From positions 1 through 64,000 of IMG/VR virus record IMGVR_UViG_3300025168_000080: a stretch of 64,000 bases of DNA. One strand, given 5' to 3'. Below, in pieces: positions 47,140-53,979 of this stretch. Every line of letters starts with the position of its first letter. Position 1 is the stretch's first letter. A program made the translations under genes and the position numbers. This stretch comes from a virus. The notes beneath the pieces were generated by a model. It was not told the origin of the DNA and did no database searches. It was given only the letters and a program-made list of their open reading frames with translations.

Positions 47140-47480
47140 TTTCCTTTTTTTACTATAATAGGCTTAGATATTGGTGTTGGTAATATTATAGGTTTAATCG
47201 GTGTTGGTCTAACCACAGGTGGCGTTGGTATTATTACAGGTCTTGTTGGTCGAATAATAAATTGAGGACTTAAAGGTATATAATTATAATATGGTACAGA
47301 ATTTCTGTACTGATAAGTATTATATACTCTTGGTCTAAGTGAATTAATATCTATAAGTACTGTATCACCAGCATGTGTAACTCCTAATACTTTAACAAAG
47401 TGAAATGGCTCGTGAGTTGTTGCACAACTTGTAATAATAATAATAGATAGTATTGCAAATAACAAGAGTATATATTTCAT
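47136..47480 (-). CDS. proline-rich lipoprotein (outer-membrane spanin candidate)
   Basis: A 114-residue protein with a clear lipoprotein signal: hydrophobic residues 3-16, then TSC with the lipidated Cys at 19. The mature part is short, polar, then Pro-rich (a run of PTRPVIIPTPPVVRPTPIKP near residues 77-96). Rz1-type outer-membrane spanins are small proline-rich lipoproteins beside holin and endolysin genes, so this is a candidate spanin subunit. The start ATG overlaps the holin gene by 4 bases. No inner-membrane partner is identified. Confidence 0.65.
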   Translation of the reverse strand: MKYILLLFAILSIIIITSCATTHEPFHFVKVLGVTHAGDTVLIDINSLRPRVYNTYQYRNSVPYYNYIPLSPQFIIRPTRPVIIPTPPVVRPTPIKPIILPTPISKPIIVKKGK

Positions 47481-47483
47481 AAT

Positions 47484-47738
47484 TTATTTTTTAGATTTTT
47501 TTCCAACACATTTCCATCTCTTACGAGATAAATTATTTGGAGTGTTAGGATCATTTTGTTTTTTCTTAGATAGTCTTTTTTTTATTCCAAAACTTCTTGC
47601 ACAATATGAATCTCCTTTAGACGTTCCAGGCTTTACCCTTGGGCCACCACCTTTTGCTTTACCAGCTTGTCCGTAACTAACTCTTTTTCCTGAAGATGTT
47701 ACTTTTACTTTAGCTTTCCCTTTTCTTGGTTTTGCCAT
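47484..47738 (-). CDS. small basic DUF6321-like phage protein
   Basis: Eighty-four residues, strongly basic. SYCARSFGIKKRL (residues 45-57) and NTPNNLSRKRWKCVGKK (about 65-81) match a small conserved protein of marine phages; two Cys suggest metal or disulfide use. It lies between the lipoprotein and a zincin-like protein in the lysis and small-protein block. The function is unknown in the family. Confidence 0.65.
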   Translation of the reverse strand: MAKPRKGKAKVKVTSSGKRVSYGQAGKAKGGGPRVKPGTSKGDSYCARSFGIKKRLSKKKQNDPNTPNNLSRKRWKCVGKKSKK

Positions 47739-47761
47739 TATTTAATTTATATTGTCTTATG

Positions 47762-48100
47762 TTAGTCGTGTTGTTCCCAAGGTAAACTTCTGTCGTAAGT
47801 ATTTATTTCACTTGAGGGTATTACGTTGATAGGTGATTTAGCGTCTTTTCTATAATAATAATTATTATGATCAAAACGTAAAATACCTTTTTGTATTTGT
47901 TCTAAATGATGTGTTTCGTGCGTAACTGCTTTTCTTTTTTGTGAAGGAGTTGCACTGTTATTAATTTCAATTACTCCGTTAGGATTTATTTGTCCTAAAA
48001 CTTTTTTCGGTAATTTAACTTCATTTACAATTCTATCTCCATTAGAAAATTCTGCATTATGACCAAACACTTCATATATGTTGTTTAGTTTAAAAGACAT
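47762..48100 (-). CDS. zincin-like metallopeptidase-type protein
   Basis: A 112-residue protein with VTHETHHLEQIQKG at residues 59-72, where H61-E62-T63-H64-H65 is an HExxH zinc site. No signal peptide, no third zinc ligand that I can place with confidence. It abuts the Lys-rich gene upstream by 1 base. It might process a virion protein or aid lysis. Enzyme activity is inferred from one motif only, and it may be catalytically incomplete. Confidence 0.6.
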   Translation of the reverse strand: MSFKLNNIYEVFGHNAEFSNGDRIVNEVKLPKKVLGQINPNGVIEINNSATPSQKRKAVTHETHHLEQIQKGILRFDHNNYYYRKDAKSPINVIPSSEINTYDRSLPWEQHD

Positions 48101-48307
48101 TTATTTTTTTTTCTTCATTGACAACATAGGTTTCTTCATTGCCATTTTAGGTTTTTTGTTTTTCATTATTTTAGCCTGTACTTTTGAAGGTAAAGAATCA
48201 AATCCCTCATTTAATTTAGGTTTTTTAACACCAGCCATTTTAGGTTTTGAATAATACAATTTTGGCTTTTCAATTGCGCTTAACATTTTTGGTTTTTTTG
48301 ACATCAT
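48101..48307 (-). CDS. Lys/Met/Pro-rich basic protein
   Basis: A 68-residue protein of repeated KPKM and KKPKL units (at least six), ending in KKKK. This composition suggests nucleic-acid or polyanion binding, for example in the packaged head, but the family is unknown. Two in-frame ATGs stand at the start (48307 and 48304); its first ATG overlaps the stop of the next gene (TGATG), so the genes are translationally coupled. Confidence 0.6.
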   Translation of the reverse strand: MMSKKPKMLSAIEKPKLYYSKPKMAGVKKPKLNEGFDSLPSKVQAKIMKNKKPKMAMKKPMLSMKKKK

Positions 48308-48423
48308 TTTTTTTTCTTTTTAGGGACACAGTTAGGAACTTTTTTTCCGTTTTTTGTTTTTAAACCGTATGCTATAAATCCTCTCCAGCAAGGGTTTTTC
48401 ATTTTCTTCTTTTTCTTTGCCAT
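48304..48423 (-). CDS. 39-residue basic protein with VPNCVP motif
   Basis: A very short gene: MAKKKKKMKNPCWRGF, then IAYGLKTKNGKKVPNCVP and a Lys-only tail, 39 residues. The CW...NGKKVPNCVP pattern recurs in small marine-phage proteins. Two Cys are retained. The stop codon overlaps the start of the 68-residue gene. Short but in a convincing frame, with a clean start and the shared motif. A possible TAAATTTG box is 5 bases upstream. Confidence 0.65.
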   Translation of the reverse strand: MAKKKKKMKNPCWRGFIAYGLKTKNGKKVPNCVPKKKKK

Positions 48424-48461
48424 AATACAAATTTACAAAAATTAATTATTGAACTTTTAAG

Positions 48462-48923
48462 CTAAATAATCTTATATTTAGTTTTACCTTTTTCTTTATA
48501 AGCTTTTAAGCATTTATTTCTATTATCTTCCTTAGAAACATATGATACATGTATCCAATTAGGATTCATGTCCGTACCAAATTCCCAAATTAAATTATCA
48601 AAAGATAAATTTTCTTTAATCCAATGATACATATCGGCATTAGATTTGTTTCCGTAAACATCATCTAAGTCCATAGCTTGTCCTTTTAAATGTTGACTTG
48701 TAGAGCTACTACCACCTAATGCTTCATTAAGAGAAACAGATCGAAACATACTTGTAATTTTAATAGGACCTCCAACAAATTCTCTTAATGGTTCGAAAAT
48801 TTCTTGTGCTATTAATTTCATATTTTCTACTTGAGTAGGATTTGGAGTATTATCAATTCCTTTTCTTTTTGCCGTATTTGAATGAATAGCTTCGGCATAA
48901 GTTATGTGTTTGCTTATTTTCAT
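48462..48923 (-). CDS. endolysin, M15 peptidase
   Basis: A 153-residue D-Ala-type peptidase (Peptidase_M15_3). SQHLKGQAMDL at residues 76-86 supplies His78 and Asp85 and WIHVSY at 123-128 supplies His125, together the zinc-binding triad. The N-terminal HITYAEA and the SMFRS segment also match the family. It cleaves the stem peptide of murein, releasing virions. There is no signal peptide, so it needs a holin. A perfect terminator (48935-48960) lies 12 bases before its start, separating it from the small membrane gene. Confidence 0.88.
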   Translation of the reverse strand: MKISKHITYAEAIHSNTAKRKGIDNTPNPTQVENMKLIAQEIFEPLREFVGGPIKITSMFRSVSLNEALGGSSSTSQHLKGQAMDLDDVYGNKSNADMYHWIKENLSFDNLIWEFGTDMNPNWIHVSYVSKEDNRNKCLKAYKEKGKTKYKII

Positions 48924-48934
48924 AATATTTTATA

Positions 48935-48960
48935 TAAAAAAAGCAGTCGATTGACTGCTT
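48935..48960 (-). terminator. strong rho-independent terminator
   Basis: On the minus strand an 8-base perfect stem AAGCAGTC / GACTGCTT with a 4-base loop, followed by six T. It follows the 55-residue holin-like gene and precedes the endolysin gene. Confidence 0.9.
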
Positions 48961-48983
48961 ATAATAAATTTATTTATTTAAAA

Positions 48984-49151
48984 TTATTTGTCATTTTTTT
49001 TTTCATTATAGTTTATCCATATTCTTTGAGCTGTATAAACTATAGAAGCTGTCAATAAAATTAACTTTAATATCATTTCTATTTCCGTAAAAGAAATTAA
49101 TAGGCTTACCGTGTTAATGGCGTAAATCTTTAAGTCTTGCACAGTCATCAT
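48984..49151 (-). CDS. small membrane protein, holin-like
   Basis: A 55-residue protein with two hydrophobic segments, about residues 11-22 (AINTVSLLISF) and 26-47 (MILKLILLTASIVYTAQRIW), separated by acidic residues and followed by a charged tail. The pattern resembles small class II-like holins in marine phages. Two in-frame ATGs (49151 and 49148) stand at the start. A strong terminator follows, and the endolysin gene is next. It could act with the 134-residue holin-like protein. Not recognised as a known family member with certainty. Confidence 0.65.
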   Translation of the reverse strand: MMTVQDLKIYAINTVSLLISFTEIEMILKLILLTASIVYTAQRIWINYNEKKNDK

Positions 49152-49216
49152 TTTTTTATAAGTGTATATGTAACATCTAAATCTATTAAAAAACTATTTG
49201 TTTGTGTCCATTCCAT
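49148..49216 (-). CDS. possible 22-residue leader peptide
   Basis: ATG at 49216 opens a 22-codon frame that ends at a TGA overlapping the ATGs of the holin-like gene. It starts 2 bases after the stop of the 264-residue gene. It may only be a coupling leader. Too short to support otherwise. Confidence 0.3.
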   Translation of the reverse strand: MEWTQTNSFLIDLDVTYTLIKK

Positions 49217-49217
49217 A

Positions 49218-50012
49218 TTACCAAATTGCTATTAGTCTGTCAGCGGTTGTTCCTGAAGCCATTACCTGTACAACTTGTATAGGTAAATAAGTTCCAACTT
49301 GACAATTGAAAAAAGTTATTATGTCTCCTGAAATTGTTCTAACAGTTACATTATAGAACTGTGTAGCTACAGTAGTTGCCGCAGTTGAATCACCTATATA
49401 GATTAAACAACCTTGATTATTTGAAGTAGTTGCTACTCCACCATTTAATCCTCCATATGCAGGATAATTAGAACCACCTTCAGCTTGTGAATAAATTCTA
49501 AAGTTGTCATTATATGTTGTATTGCTTCCAAATATATTTGCACTTAGTGTTAATTCATCTGAATTTACAACAGCAGTTACAGTTGCAATACTTAAATTAT
49601 CAGTATTTAACACTACATCTCCACTTTTTACTCCTTTTGTAAGAAAATTAATTTCATCATCTACAAGTGCATTTTGTCTAACTATTAAATAGTTTTCTGG
49701 AGTTGCTTGAAATATATTACTGCCAAATGCTAATTGTGTTGCAGAGTCTACTGCTGTTACTGGAGCATTAGCTGGAGTTGTGGTATTATAAACCACATCA
49801 CCAACAACCACTGGTAGTGGTGGAGTTGTTCCAGTCCATGAAGACAAAGAGTCAATAAGTTTATTAGTAGCTATTGCTGAATTAACTCCAGAGTCAACCT
49901 TGTTTCCTACTCCAGTCGCTGCTAAAAATCCAGGATTTGGAATTGGAATTGTGTCACTTGGCACTACTATAAGTGCTTGACCTGTGTTTACTGTAATTTT
50001 TGGGTATGCCAT
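49218..50012 (-). CDS. head fibre or capsid-decoration-like protein
   Basis: A 264-residue, Ser/Thr/Val/Asn-rich beta protein with two similar strand-rich blocks (around residues 60-100 and 120-165) and a C-terminal block GCLIYIGDSTAATTVATQFY then VTVRTISGDIITFFNCQVGT, ending LPIQVVQVMASGTTADRLIA. This end is typical of small phage surface proteins (head fibres, decoration proteins). It stands as its own gene among the small proteins. The virion role is inferred by composition. Confidence 0.6.
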   Translation of the reverse strand: MAYPKITVNTGQALIVVPSDTIPIPNPGFLAATGVGNKVDSGVNSAIATNKLIDSLSSWTGTTPPLPVVVGDVVYNTTTPANAPVTAVDSATQLAFGSNIFQATPENYLIVRQNALVDDEINFLTKGVKSGDVVLNTDNLSIATVTAVVNSDELTLSANIFGSNTTYNDNFRIYSQAEGGSNYPAYGGLNGGVATTSNNQGCLIYIGDSTAATTVATQFYNVTVRTISGDIITFFNCQVGTYLPIQVVQVMASGTTADRLIAIW

Positions 50013-50042
50013 TTATTTTTTTTTGAGGGTTAAAAATCTCTT

Positions 50043-50198
50043 TTATTTATTATAAGGAAAAACACGGTTTAGGGTGTCTTTTCTGTCGTTACATCCACAT
50101 CCTGTTCCTACTTTTTCTGCTATTTTAGTTACTACTGTTTTAATACCTGTAGCCTTGGTAAATTTTTCTATACTATCGCCCAATCCTCTTGATTTCAT
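50043..50198 (-). CDS. small conserved phage protein with CGC motif (51 residues)
   Basis: KSRGLGDSIEKFTKATGIKT (residues 2-21) followed by a Lys-rich stretch, GCGCNDRK and LNRVFPYNK. This sequence pattern (GLGD...KATGIK...CGC...LN..FPY) occurs in small proteins of Bacteroidetes and other phages that are often encoded near head or lysis genes; function unknown. The start ATG at 50198 and stop at 50043 are clean. Two Cys in CGC suggest a metal site. Confidence 0.7.
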   Translation of the reverse strand: MKSRGLGDSIEKFTKATGIKTVVTKIAEKVGTGCGCNDRKDTLNRVFPYNK

Positions 50199-50202
50199 TT
50201 AA

Positions 50203-50343
50203 TTATTTTTTACAAGAACATAGTTGATTAGGGCAACTTTCAACTTTAAAAATTAATTTTGCCATTATTGAATTATGAAAACAACAGTATTTACACCATT
50301 GTTTTGAAATCCACAATCCTATTTTTACAAACAACTTGCCCAT
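50203..50343 (-). CDS. Cys-rich 46-residue protein
   Basis: ATG at 50343 opens a 46-residue frame with six Cys (WCKYCCFHNS, then ESCPNQLCSC), spaced like a small zinc-binding or disulfide-rich protein. It lies in the run of small genes, 5 bases upstream of the GLGD protein. An internal Met could be the true start (20 residues). Unassigned. Confidence 0.5.
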   Translation of the reverse strand: MGKLFVKIGLWISKQWCKYCCFHNSIMAKLIFKVESCPNQLCSCKK

Positions 50344-50348
50344 TTTAT

Positions 50349-50516
50349 TTATTTATTTATTGGTGGTGGTACTCTATCTATTTTTCTTGGTTTATGAGGT
50401 ACGTATTGAATTGTATTTCCTACTGTAACCTCTACCGTAGTTTTAGAATTGTTAACCACTGTTTCTTTTGTTGTTGCCTTTTTTTTAGGCGCAACTTTTT
50501 TTTTAGTTTTTGCCAT
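50349..50516 (-). CDS. small basic protein, 55 residues
   Basis: MAKTKKKVAPKKKATTKE, then a Thr/Val strand region and a Pro-rich basic end (HKPRKIDRVPPPINK). Unassigned. Part of the run of small basic genes; could bind nucleic acid. The stop lies 5 bases before the start of the Cys-rich gene. Confidence 0.55.
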   Translation of the reverse strand: MAKTKKKVAPKKKATTKETVVNNSKTTVEVTVGNTIQYVPHKPRKIDRVPPPINK

Positions 50517-50533
50517 TTGATTTTATTTGATTA

Positions 50534-50713
50534 CTATCTTTTACAACCGAAGTTGTTGGCATAGTTAGCCATTGATACTACCTTTTTAGTGTGCTTGTTT
50601 TTGTTTTTCATAACTGAAGAAGCAGCACTACAAGCATCTTTAAATCCATTATCCTTAGCCCATTTTGTAAATGCACCTTGACGGGATTTTTTTATTTTAG
50701 GAAACGCTGCCAT
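50534..50713 (-). CDS. small conserved phage protein, 59 residues
   Basis: MAAFPKIKKSRQGAFTKWAK, then DACSAASSVMKNKNKHTKKV and ANYANNFGCKR. The pattern (FTKWAKDNG...KV..MANYANNFG) resembles a small recurrent phage protein of unknown function. The start ATG overlaps the stop of the gene upstream (TAATG), a coupled pair. Confidence 0.65.
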   Translation of the reverse strand: MAAFPKIKKSRQGAFTKWAKDNGFKDACSAASSVMKNKNKHTKKVVSMANYANNFGCKR

Positions 50714-50916
50714 TAAAATTTATGCGTTTTCCAACTTGACTTATGTCTGTACGACATGCTTGAGTCAGCTCCGTAAGAGTGACCATACATTTTTTTAGAC
50801 ATAGCTTTTGATTCATCTCTTCTATCTTTTAAAGATTGAGACTTCTTTCCGTTTCTTGAACCCAATGACTCATCGAGTCTTGAATTATATCCTTGTGATT
50901 TCATTGGTTTTTTCAT
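50713..50916 (-). CDS. Ser/Lys/Arg-rich 67-residue protein
   Basis: MKKPMKSQGYNSRLDESLGS, then a long Arg/Lys/Ser segment and a His-rich end (YRHKSSWKTHKF). Polar and basic throughout, likely disordered. A TATATTTG box lies 17 bases upstream of the start at 50934-50941. Confidence 0.6.
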   Translation of the reverse strand: MKKPMKSQGYNSRLDESLGSRNGKKSQSLKDRRDESKAMSKKMYGHSYGADSSMSYRHKSSWKTHKF

Positions 50917-50933
50917 AATACTACAAATATAAA

Positions 50934-50941
50934 TAAATTAA
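50934..50941 (-). promoter_or_regulatory. Bacteroidetes-type -7 box (TATATTTG)
   Basis: Reverse-strand TATATTTG, matching TAnnTTTG, 17 bases before the Ser/Lys/Arg-rich gene. Confidence 0.5.
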
Positions 50942-51118
50942 TTAATTATTTTTAGAGCTATTGACAATATTACTATAACCAACAGCGTTTCTGTTACCAG
51001 TATTAAAGCTTCCAGCTTGTTTTGCTAATTTTTTTTGAGCTCGGCTTTTTTTTCTTGAAGCCTTATTTGCTTTTCGTTTAGCTTTTATTTCTTTTAATTT
51101 AATTTTAATGCTTTCCAT
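50942..51118 (-). CDS. strongly basic 58-residue protein
   Basis: ATG at 51118 opens MESIKIKLKEIKAKRKANKA, continuing with KKKSRAQKK-like basic residues and an Asn/Ser-rich end. Unassigned, likely nucleic-acid binding by composition. Its upstream region carries TATCTTTG at 51161-51168, a possible promoter for the small-gene run. Confidence 0.55.
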   Translation of the reverse strand: MESIKIKLKEIKAKRKANKASRKKSRAQKKLAKQAGSFNTGNRNAVGYSNIVNSSKNN

Positions 51119-51160
51119 TTTGGAGCTTTTATTTTTTTTAAATACCTTGTGGTATTAGTA

Positions 51161-51168
51161 CAAAGATA
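51161..51168 (-). promoter_or_regulatory. Bacteroidetes-type -7 box (TATCTTTG)
   Basis: Reverse-strand TATCTTTG in the intergenic gap between the plus-strand gene and the small minus-strand genes; it would drive transcription leftwards. Confidence 0.5.
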
Positions 51169-51182
51169 ATTAATTTAATTCA

Positions 51183-51656
51183 ATGAAATTTAAAGGTCTA
51201 AATATTCAAAAAGCAAGGAACCGTGTTATGCCAGATAACGATTACCTTAAGTACTGGAGGGTTATAAGATATTGGGTTAAAGCAACTTATGATGTTGGTA
51301 CTCCAGATTTAGAAATGCTTTTATTTTTATATAGCGAACAAATATTCAACAAATCTAAATTTGCAGAATTTAATGAACTTATGTCTTGGGATGAAAAAAG
51401 ATTCAGAATGCTTTTACGAGACGGTTGGATTCATGTTTGGAGAAAACGTAATGGTAAAGAAGCTACCTTGTACGAATTAACTTACAAAGCTAAACGTATG
51501 ATTAATAACGTTTATAAAAAATTAAATGGTGAAGAGATACCTGAAGTTACTAATCCTTTGTTTAGACACGATGCGTCTTATATGGATAAAGTTTTTAAGA
51601 ATTATATAAAGAAATTAAATAAGACTATAAAACAACAACAACATCCCTCTCGGTAA
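51183..51656 (+). CDS. winged-helix-like DNA-binding protein, lone plus-strand gene
   Basis: A 157-residue basic protein. Segments MLLFLYSEQIFNKSKFAEFN (residues 45-64), then MSWDEKRFRMLLRDGWIHVW and TLYELTYKAKRMINNVYKKL, read as a MarR-like winged helix: helix-turn-helix, wing, helix. It is the only plus-strand gene amid the minus-strand late genes, convergent with and overlapping GroES by 32 bases. A transcriptional switch of the late operon is an attractive guess. No protein family is assigned with certainty. Confidence 0.6.
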   Translation: MKFKGLNIQKARNRVMPDNDYLKYWRVIRYWVKATYDVGTPDLEMLLFLYSEQIFNKSKFAEFNELMSWDEKRFRMLLRDGWIHVWRKRNGKEATLYELTYKAKRMINNVYKKLNGEEIPEVTNPLFRHDASYMDKVFKNYIKKLNKTIKQQQHPSR

Positions 51657-51882
51657 TTACTGTATAAGTTTCATTTTTAATAAACATAGTGTGCCCAGCT
51701 GATTTATCAAAAAATATAATGTCATTTGTTTTAATACATTCAACTTGTGTTCCTGCTTCAACAACTTTAGCTTTATGATAACGGTAAGAATCTACGTCAT
51801 CGGCAGATAAAATTAATCCTGAATCAGTTTTCTTTTCTTCGTTTATTTTTCTAATAATAATGTATTTACCTATTGGCTTCAT
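51625..51882 (-). CDS. groES: GroES-like co-chaperonin
   Basis: An 85-residue barrel. KPIGKYIIIRKINEEKKTDS (residues 2-21), a mobile-loop-like GLILSADDVD, KAKVVEAGTQ, and C-terminal TNDIIFFDKSAGHTMF, then a final strand, align with GroES order (N-terminal strand, mobile loop, G(x)V strand, DxV turn). It is shorter than bacterial GroES (about 97). It is encoded 5 bases downstream of a small unknown gene that follows GroEL, so all three form one unit. It would cap the phage GroEL or redirect the host chaperonin. Confidence 0.85.
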   Translation of the reverse strand: MKPIGKYIIIRKINEEKKTDSGLILSADDVDSYRYHKAKVVEAGTQVECIKTNDIIFFDKSAGHTMFIKNETYTVITERDVVVVL

Positions 51883-51887
51883 ATTAT

Positions 51888-52094
51888 TTATTGTTTACGA
51901 ATTTTATTGTATCTAATATTTGGGAAAGGTTTTGTATTATCATCTATATTAAATTTAGTAATTACTTGACCTTCTAAATCAATAAGAGTATAACCTTGTC
52001 TTGCTAATAGAGTTATAGCCTTATGTATTTTCTGTGCTTCTACTCTATAGTTTTCAAAAATTTCATTTTCAAAAGCGTGTGGTATATGTCCCAT
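51888..52094 (-). CDS. unknown 68-residue protein between GroES and GroEL
   Basis: Not recognised. A helix-rich start (ENEIFENYRVEAQKIHKAIT) then an alpha/beta GYTLIDLEGQVI and a basic Asn/Lys tail. It sits between the two chaperonin genes, with gaps of 3-5 bases, and so may act with them, perhaps as a substrate adaptor. It has no GroES-like features. Confidence 0.55.
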   Translation of the reverse strand: MGHIPHAFENEIFENYRVEAQKIHKAITLLARQGYTLIDLEGQVITKFNIDDNTKPFPNIRYNKIRKQ

Positions 52095-52097
52095 AAT

Positions 52098-53720
52098 TTA
52101 ACTTGTTTTAATTCTTGCGTGTGTAACAATAGCGTTTGTGCTTAAAATTGTAGTAGCAACAGATACTGCATTAGTCAATGCATTTTTAGTAACCTTACAA
52201 GGATCGATAATTCCTAACTCATACATATCACCATACTTCTCATTTTTAACATCATATCCGAAGTGTGCGCTCTTGTCTTCTAATTCATCACAAATATTTC
52301 CAGCTTCAATCCCAGCGTTTTCTAATATCTGATAGAATGGTTCTTGTATAGCTTGAGCTAATATAATAGTAGCAACATCATCCTCATTATAAAAATCTGA
52401 AGGAATCTGTGATAATTTATCTATCATATAGTCTCCAATATTATACAAAGCTAATCCTCCTCCTGGAATTGTACCACTTTCAAGTGCAGACTTGACTGCA
52501 CATACCGAGTCATCGACTCGGTCAAATTTTTCATTCTGCTCTACATCTGAATCACCACCTACATAAATACATCCAATTGCACCACTAAGATTAGCAACAC
52601 GTTCGTCTATAAATTTACGTTCACTTAAGTTACTGGTGTTTTGTTGTTGTTCTTTAAGTTCAGATATTCGTTGTTGTATTTCTTCAGTTAGTTGGTTATG
52701 CTTTATAATTACAGATGATTGTTTACCTACTATAATTTTATCAACGTGTCCAAGATCAGAAGTTTTTATTAAACTTAAATCATCACCAGTCTTTTCAGAA
52801 TAGTAAGTTGCTCCAATAGACACGGCAATGTCTTGCATTAACTCGTGTTGTTTAAATCCAAAGTTTGGTGGAACTATATTACAAAACTTTAATCCATTAC
52901 GAACAACGTTAGCTGCAAGTGTGTTGACAACATTTGTGGATAAATTACCTATGATTAAAAATTTCTGATTGTTTTGTATAATTGGTTTTAGAATATTTTC
53001 TATTTGCAATATATTACTTACATCAGTATCACACACTAAAACTTTTACGTCTTCCAGGATACACTCATCTTTTCTTTGGTTATTAATAAATAACGTTGAG
53101 GTATACCCACGATCAATTCTAATTCCATTTGTAACTTCCGCATATGTTTCTGAAGTCATTGATTTTTCTACAGTAACAATTCCGTTAGGACCTACCTTGT
53201 TGTAAGCCTGTGCAATTATAGAACCAATTTCTGAATCATTGTTTGCAGATATTGTTGCTACATCTAATAATCTTTTCTTACTTACTTTTTTAGAAAGTAT
53301 ATCTAATTTTTTATTTACTTCTTTTGATTTAGATAGTATGTGTTTTACAACCTCAATGGTATTGCTTTTATGTTTCTCTATTAACTCAGTGCCTCTGTTT
53401 ATTAAACACTCAGTTAAAACAATTGCAGTAGTTGTTCCATCACCAGCTGTGTTTGCAGTTCTATTAGCTGCGTCCTTCATCATTTGTATAGAAAGGTTCT
53501 CAATTGGATTATCTAAAAATACGCTCTTAGCTACAGTAACTCCATCTTTTGTAATAGTCATTCCTCCTACATGTTCTGGGGATTCTATTAAAACGGTTTT
53601 ACCGCGTGGGCCTAACGTACTCTTAACTGCTTTTGAAATTTTTGTGATTCCTGAAATAAGTTTATTTCGTGCTTCAGAATCAAATGATAAGTCTTTAGGT
53701 ATGTAACCTTGTGTGCTCAT
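52098..53720 (-). CDS. groEL: phage GroEL (Hsp60 chaperonin)
   Basis: A 540-residue chaperonin, near the usual 540-550. Nucleotide-binding signature GDGTTT at residues 93-98 with LGPRGKTV (36-43); RVDD with catalytic Asp at 403/404; PGGGLALYN (about 421-429); and YGDMYELGIIDPCKVTKNAL near the C-terminus. It lacks the usual GGM tail, ending HARIKTS. The middle (apical) domain is divergent, as in other phage GroELs. It is first in the late minus-strand block, with TATATTTG and repeated sites upstream. It likely folds capsid or fibre proteins with the phage GroES. Confidence 0.95.
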   Translation of the reverse strand: MSTQGYIPKDLSFDSEARNKLISGITKISKAVKSTLGPRGKTVLIESPEHVGGMTITKDGVTVAKSVFLDNPIENLSIQMMKDAANRTANTAGDGTTTAIVLTECLINRGTELIEKHKSNTIEVVKHILSKSKEVNKKLDILSKKVSKKRLLDVATISANNDSEIGSIIAQAYNKVGPNGIVTVEKSMTSETYAEVTNGIRIDRGYTSTLFINNQRKDECILEDVKVLVCDTDVSNILQIENILKPIIQNNQKFLIIGNLSTNVVNTLAANVVRNGLKFCNIVPPNFGFKQHELMQDIAVSIGATYYSEKTGDDLSLIKTSDLGHVDKIIVGKQSSVIIKHNQLTEEIQQRISELKEQQQNTSNLSERKFIDERVANLSGAIGCIYVGGDSDVEQNEKFDRVDDSVCAVKSALESGTIPGGGLALYNIGDYMIDKLSQIPSDFYNEDDVATIILAQAIQEPFYQILENAGIEAGNICDELEDKSAHFGYDVKNEKYGDMYELGIIDPCKVTKNALTNAVSVATTILSTNAIVTHARIKTS

Positions 53721-53750
53721 AAGAATTAAATTTAATTAAATTTGTTAGAA

Positions 53751-53758
53751 CAAATATA
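53751..53758 (-). promoter_or_regulatory. Bacteroidetes-type -7 box for groEL (TATATTTG)
   Basis: Reverse-strand TATATTTG, matching TAnnTTTG, 31 bases before the GroEL start. No convincing TTTG -33 box was found; nearby repeats may supply an activator site. Confidence 0.55.
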
Positions 53759-53779
53759 GTATAATTTTATTAAAGTAAG

Positions 53780-53891
53780 TTATGTTGATTATGTTAAAGT
53801 TTTTACTTCTACTTACTACTATAGTAATCTATTCTTTTTTTTATTTTTTTATTTCTACAATTTGATTCTTTTTTTAACATAACTAACATAA
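53780..53891. repeat. inverted copies of a 17-base motif, groEL control region
   Basis: TTATGTTGATTATGTTA at 53780-53796 and, in inverted orientation, TAACATAACTAACATAA at 53875-53891 (two mismatches), flanking a T-rich tract. The spacing suits cooperative protein binding or a looped operator. The second copy recurs exactly at 61769-61785. Confidence 0.7.
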
Positions 53892-53922
53892 TAAATATAA
53901 ATAACTAATAATCAATAAGTTA
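53819..53922. promoter_or_regulatory. duplicated control segment, copy 1
   Basis: CTATAGTA at 53819, TAACATAACTAACATAA at 53875 (56 bases on) and AATCAATAAGTTA at 53910 (35 bases further). The segment 61713-61816 holds the same three blocks at the same spacings, so the two are duplicates. It probably binds a phage regulator or initiator. Confidence 0.7.
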
Positions 53923-53925
53923 AAC

Positions 53926-53978
53926 TATGTTGATTTAATGTTATACTATGTCAATGTACTTTATATATGTTGGTTTAA
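53926..53978. repeat. TATGTTGATTTAA-type direct repeats
   Basis: TATGTTGATTTAA at 53926-53938 and TATGTTGGTTTAA at 53966-53978 differ at one base. An 11-base part recurs inverted at 61824-61834. They may be binding sites of the same regulator as the neighbouring motif. Confidence 0.6.
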
Positions 53979-53979
53979 C

